DNA of 25,876 bases, from NCBI GenBank assembly GCA_964630025.1, contig CAZVRG010000015.1, forward strand, positions 1 to 25,876, in the 5' to 3' direction. Position numbers and translations under genes: made by a program. This stretch comes from VMFP01 sp964630025. GTDB lineage: Bacteria; Patescibacteriota; Andersenbacteria; UBA10190; CAIZMI01. This document shows positions 24,418 to 25,876 of the stretch, in pieces. The notes under the pieces are model-generated. The model was not told the origin of the DNA, searched no databases, and was given only the letters and a program-made list of their open reading frames with translations. The first letter of the stretch is position 1. Each line of letters starts with the position of its first letter.

Positions 24418-25239
24418 ATGGCTTCACAGGAAACACGCGCGCATGCGCCCTCCATTTCACCCGCGCGCCCACTTGTCGAACGACCAGCCGCGGTTGCATC
24501 GCTTGATGTTCGGCAGGCATATGCACATTATCTCTCTACCCATTTCGGCGGAGATATCCGAGAGGGAAACGAAAGCTTCCTTCTGCAGGAACGCTATTTT
24601 CAGAAAAACTACCTCCCGCACCTTCCGAAGCAAAAGGATGCACGCATCGTCGATCTTGGCTGCGGCCTCGGGCACTTTTTGTTTTTCCTTCAGCGCGCGG
24701 GTTACACGAACATTCTTGGTGTGGATGTCGGCCGCGAATGCATTGATTTTTGTCGCGCACACGGATTTCCGGTTGTCGAGGAAGAAATTATCACCTATCT
24801 CCAACAACCGTCCGAGCCCGTTGACGCGTTCATTTTAAACGACGTGCTCGAGCACCAGACAAAAGACATGATGTGGCGTGTTCTGGAGGGCGTGCGCTCA
24901 CGACTCGCGCCGGGAGGAATATTCCTGGTGAAAGTGCCGAACGTTGCCCACCCGCTTTTGGGTACGGACAGCCGGTATCTCGACATTACGCACGAAGTGG
25001 GGTTCAACCAAAATAGTCTGGAACAAGTACTGCTGATGGCCGGCTTCACGAACGTGCACGTGTTTGGCCCTGATATTTATGTCACGAAGAATCCGCTGCT
25101 CAATACCGTCGCGCGCGGTATCGCGAACGCACTTGATGCGCTGTTCTACGTGATGTTCAAGTTTTACGGCAGAACCGAGACAAAAATCTTCCGCAAAAAC
25201 ATTATTGCGGTTGCGCACGCACCGAACGCACGCGTATAG
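24418..25239 (+). CDS. Class I SAM-dependent methyltransferase
   Basis: The ATG at 24418 gives 273 residues; the frame is open much further upstream, but that part is antisense to the GT-C gene. After a disordered N-terminal 35 residues comes a helix with YAHYLSTHFGGDIREGNESF, then motif I IVDLGCGLGHFLFFL (about residue 77), strand-2 acid GVDVGRE, motif IV VDAFILNDVLEH and RLAPGGIFLVKVPN. These are a complete methyltransferase core. The C-terminal part has a hydrophobic helix with AFYVMF-like aromatic residues and a basic end. It is divergent from 24335 across 82 bases, and the next gene follows 12 bases downstream in the same direction. Confidence 0.87.
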   Translation: MASQETRAHAPSISPARPLVERPAAVASLDVRQAYAHYLSTHFGGDIREGNESFLLQERYFQKNYLPHLPKQKDARIVDLGCGLGHFLFFLQRAGYTNILGVDVGRECIDFCRAHGFPVVEEEIITYLQQPSEPVDAFILNDVLEHQTKDMMWRVLEGVRSRLAPGGIFLVKVPNVAHPLLGTDSRYLDITHEVGFNQNSLEQVLLMAGFTNVHVFGPDIYVTKNPLLNTVARGIANALDALFYVMFKFYGRTETKIFRKNIIAVAHAPNARV

Positions 25240-25251
25240 GAACGCCACCCG

Positions 25252-25876
25252 ATGCGCCAGCGTGTTCTGCTTCTCGTCGTTGCCGCCGCTGTGCTTCTCC
25301 CGCGACTCATCGCGCTGGACGCGTTTGCCATTCAGGATGAATGGCTCTGGCTGACGCGGGCATCACTCTATGGACGGTACGTGTCCGAGCGGAATTGGGA
25401 GATTCTTCACCAATACCCACCCTTCTCCCTTCACCCGGGTGCGACGCTTCTCGCTCTCACAAGCCCGTTGATCGCCACCTACCAACATGTGCAGGGACTG
25501 GAAGGCACCTTTGAGGGATGGTCGAGCGATACGCAGCGCGGAGCGGCGGTGTTCGTTCGCGCAGGGCTCGGCATAGTGACAAGCGTTCTCCTTCTCGCGC
25601 TCTGCATTGCGCTCCTTCGCACGTCATTCTTTGCCGCACGTCCACTCTGGGCCGCGACAAGCGTGGTGTTTCTTGGATGGGAACCGTGGGTACTCGGCAT
25701 GTCCCGCGCAGTCCATCTCGATGCGCTCCTCTCCCTCTTTCTTCTTCTCGCAGTGACGCTTTCCGTTATTGCACGTGAGCGGCCATCGTGGAAAACCGCG
25801 GCGCTTGCTGGCAGCGCCTGGGGACTCGCCTTCATGACAAAATCACCGGCGTTTTTCTTTCTCCCTATCGTTCTTC
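25252..25876 (+). CDS. GT-C membrane glycosyltransferase, N-terminal part (cut by window end)
   Basis: The frame from ATG 25252 is open to the window end, giving 208 residues. The start has AGGA ten bases upstream. The first span is followed by FAIQDEWLWLTRASLYGRYV with D29-E30, then HPGATLLAL, and later GMSRAVHLDALLSLFLLL, so it carries the same two motifs as the GT-C proteins at 19340 and 22869. At least five spans are visible in the part present. It belongs to an operon with the preceding methyltransferase. Confidence 0.85.
   Translation, partial: MRQRVLLLVVAAAVLLPRLIALDAFAIQDEWLWLTRASLYGRYVSERNWEILHQYPPFSLHPGATLLALTSPLIATYQHVQGLEGTFEGWSSDTQRGAAVFVRAGLGIVTSVLLLALCIALLRTSFFAARPLWAATSVVFLGWEPWVLGMSRAVHLDALLSLFLLLAVTLSVIARERPSWKTAALAGSAWGLAFMTKSPAFFFLPIVL

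Noticed and set aside
1..25876. CRISPR arrays, insertion sequences, tRNA or rRNA genes
   Set aside because: I looked for regularly spaced repeats, transposase motifs and tRNA-like cloverleaf elements and saw none.

Overview
The window looks like part of a bacterial chromosome of moderate-to-high GC that uses the standard code; every gene ends in an ordinary stop and none reads through TGA. Gene style suggests a Patescibacteria/CPR-type organism, perhaps Peribacteria-like: a soluble TraG/VirB4-like ATPase of a type common in those genomes, a short two-domain Clp-like ATPase, many multi-pass GT-C glycosyltransferases with few other enzymes, short intergenic spaces and many starts without a clear Shine-Dalgarno sequence. 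The lineage is an inference from gene content, not from a marker gene.

Region 1 (1-4579, + strand) is a tight surface-polysaccharide operon: the tail of an unidentified gene, a large multi-pass membrane protein, a Wzx/MATE-like flippase, a single-anchor hypothetical protein and a small membrane protein, several joined by ATGA overlaps. Region 2 (4580-7018) holds a + strand gene for a probable nucleic-acid-binding hypothetical protein, a convergent DksA/TraR-type zinc-finger gene with its own promoter, two back-to-back terminators, a 10-N assembly gap flanked by mismatched material (a PDZ-like reading on one side, a HEAT-repeat gene on the other), and the HEAT gene itself, which is frameshifted.

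Region 3 (7019-12971) is the most unusual part. A cobalamin-type riboswitch in a 436-base intergenic region precedes a five-gene + strand cluster: two tandem proteins that share a domain, the second with a long disordered His/Glu/Thr-rich tail; a Clp-like double AAA+ ATPase with a degenerate first ATPase ring; a small helical protein; and a TraG/VirB4-type ATPase with no membrane anchor. The close spacing implies one machine or pathway, which I cannot match to a described system.

Region 4 (12941-25876) is a second glycan or surface-glycosylation block. A minus-strand run (19253 to 12941) contains a GT4 glycosyltransferase, three SAM methyltransferases and a GT-C enzyme. It diverges from a GT-C gene and a glutamine-dependent asparagine synthetase homolog, which converge on another GT-C gene; a fourth methyltransferase and another GT-C gene, cut by the window end, follow. 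Together these genes could build, modify, flip and attach surface glycans.
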